DNA from: Acidithiobacillus ferruginosus
Lineage (GTDB): Bacteria > Pseudomonadota > Gammaproteobacteria > Acidithiobacillales > Acidithiobacillaceae
Length of the DNA: 6,527 bases
Assembly: GCF_018854495.1 (NCBI RefSeq)
Contig: NZ_JABBDR010000243.1
Span: 1 to 6,527, forward strand
Direction: 5' to 3'
Under the pieces are notes generated by a model. That model had not been told where the DNA came from. It saw only the letters and a program-made list of their open reading frames with translations, and did no database searches. This document shows, one piece after another, positions 5,925 to 6,527 of the stretch (position 1 is its first letter; the number at the start of each line of letters is the position of its first letter). The position numbers and the translations under genes were made by a program.

Positions 5925-6146
5925 CTAGACGTCCTGCTCCATATCATCCGGCGTCTTCCACTCGTAACGGTCGGGCGCCTGAGTCTGGGCAGCCGTGAAT
6001 CCCTCCTTCTGAAGCAGTTCAGCCAAGGCAACGGCTCCTGGCCCGGCTGTTTTTGGGTTCGCCAGGATATCGCTGGCGATTTGAGCCGCCTCATGGGCGG
6101 TCAAAATGACTTCTACGTTCTGCTCTTTCTCTTCGCGAATTTGCAT
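5925..6146 (-). CDS. Small hypothetical protein, 73 residues
   Basis: I do not recognise the family. The product is a small soluble acidic protein with a short likely strand VEVILT (11-16), a helix HEAAQIASDILAN (18-30), a Gly/Pro-rich turn (31-37), a second helix VALAELLQKEGF (39-50), and a polar tail containing YEWKTPDDME. It has no signal peptide, membrane segment or cysteine. The ATG is preceded by an AAAGGAAG ribosome site, and the gene begins only 11 bases after the stop of the gene before it, so the two form an operon. Its first 50 residues can be aligned without gaps with that neighbour (for example Gln9, Ala21, Ile23, Ile27, Asn30, Leu44 and Leu45 are shared), suggesting a common fold. 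The gene faces the hydrolase gene tail to tail. Confidence 0.65.
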   Translation of the reverse strand: MQIREEKEQNVEVILTAHEAAQIASDILANPKTAGPGAVALAELLQKEGFTAAQTQAPDRYEWKTPDDMEQDV

Positions 6147-6157
6147 GGCGGCTTCCT

Positions 6158-6352
6158 TTAGTCAAAGACATGAGGTGGTTGTTTGAAATGGTCCACCATC
6201 TGGTAATCTTGTTGGGCCAACAGATAGGCCATATCCAGCGTATCTTTGGCAAAGCCGGCGGCATTTTTGATAATGGGTTCGACTATTTTGGCAATATCCT
6301 TTTTGTCGAAGCGGATGGTGATGCTTTGGTCGTCTTTGTGGATGACTTCCAT
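6158..6352 (-). CDS. Small hypothetical protein, 64 residues
   Basis: Unrecognised small soluble protein, first gene of a two-gene minus-strand operon. It shows a likely strand QSITIRFD (9-16), a helix KDIAKIVEPIIKNAAGF (18-34), a second helix DTLDMAYLLAQQDYQ (37-51) and a tail HFKQPPHVFD. I start it at the ATG at 6352 because AAAGGAGAG lies four to seven bases upstream; a longer reading would need a TTG at 6376 and would include that ribosome site in the coding sequence. Residues 9-50 match the pattern of the following gene product, so the pair may be an old duplication. There is no export signal, metal motif or recognisable DNA-binding motif. A helical pair this small could be a subunit of a complex, but nothing in the sequence names one. 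Confidence 0.65.
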   Translation of the reverse strand: MEVIHKDDQSITIRFDKKDIAKIVEPIIKNAAGFAKDTLDMAYLLAQQDYQMVDHFKQPPHVFD

Positions 6353-6460
6353 GGCGCTCTCCTTTGGTTGGATCAAGAGACAGCTTTCTGACGATGAATA
6401 TTTGTGAAGGTCTATAAAGGATTTTTATAAACCATATAATATGATCATGTTTTTATGGGT
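6353..6460. other. AT-rich intergenic region upstream of the small-gene pair
   Basis: About 108 bases, much richer in A and T than the rest of the window, with several TATA-like words (TATAAA at 6413-6418, TATAAT at 6435-6440 on the plus strand; TATTAT on the minus strand) and an imperfect repeat TATAAA/TTTATA (6413-6429). It presumably carries the promoter of the small minus-strand operon, but I cannot pick a -35/-10 pair with good spacing. Confidence 0.5.
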
Positions 6461-6527
6461 TTAGTCCGGCGCCGAAGTTTTGTCAAGGGGTACGGCTGCG
6501 CCGGCGGGTGCCCCGCTCCGATCCATG
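6461..6527 (-). CDS. Possible C-terminal end of a gene entering from the right
   Basis: The minus strand is open from the right edge to a TAA at 6461-6463, reading a 21-residue Pro/Ala-rich segment ending PLDKTSAPD. Base composition changes sharply from AT-rich to GC-rich at this stop, as at a gene end. Too short to identify, and chance is possible. Confidence 0.3.
   Translation of the reverse strand, partial: MDRSGAPAGAAVPLDKTSAPD

Noticed and set aside
6353..6376. Longer start (TTG at 6376) for the 64-residue small protein
   Set aside because: An AAAGGAGAG ribosome site lies just before the ATG at 6352, and the eight extra residues are encoded by that site and its surroundings.
6435..6440. 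TATAAT on the plus strand as a -10 box
   Set aside because: No -35-like sequence 16-18 bases upstream and no gene downstream on that strand before the edge.
6481..6486. Perfect TTGACA on the minus strand as a -35 box
   Set aside because: At 16-18 bases downstream there is no acceptable -10 (TAAACC at best), and it may lie in coding sequence.

Overview
The window looks like chromosomal DNA from a moderately GC-rich Gram-negative proteobacterium: it encodes signal peptides, an outer-membrane porin and sigma70-type promoters. A porin gene leading a ferrous-iron operon (porin-feoA-feoB-feoC) recalls the arrangement described for Acidithiobacillus ferrooxidans (feoPABC). That assignment rests on gene order and remembered literature, not on a search, so I hold it with moderate confidence.

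Left two thirds (1-4290), minus strand: one Fe(II)-uptake operon read right to left. It starts at a strong promoter (TTGACA, 16-base spacer, TATACT) with a Fur-box-like sequence directly on the expected transcription start. Then come an OprB-family porin (feoP-like), feoA, feoB and feoC. The feoA/feoB and feoB/feoC junctions are 4-base ATGA overlaps. Ferrous iron would cross the outer membrane through the porin and the inner membrane through the FeoB permease, with FeoA and FeoC as small cytoplasmic accessory proteins. No terminator is visible after feoC before the left edge, so the operon may continue.

Middle (4209-4727), a 519-base region with no certain gene: the divergent side holds a possible 68-codon small ORF with a well-placed ribosome binding site. 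After it comes a structured stretch with its own candidate promoter, a 9-bp stem-loop and a clear rho-independent terminator at 4581-4603, which together look like a small non-coding RNA. A separate promoter at 4644-4671 then drives the next gene.

Right part, plus strand (4728-5825): a secreted NlpC/P60 (C40) peptidoglycan hydrolase. Its N-terminus carries three histidine-rich 12-residue repeats, which is unusual and suggests metal or surface binding. A hairpin terminator follows.

Right edge, minus strand (5925-6527): two small genes of unknown function form a two-gene operon. Their products can be aligned without gaps over about 50 residues, so they may be paralogues. An AT-rich intergenic region lies upstream, and the last 67 bases may hold the C-terminus of another minus-strand gene. 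I see no mobile element, CRISPR array, tRNA or rRNA.
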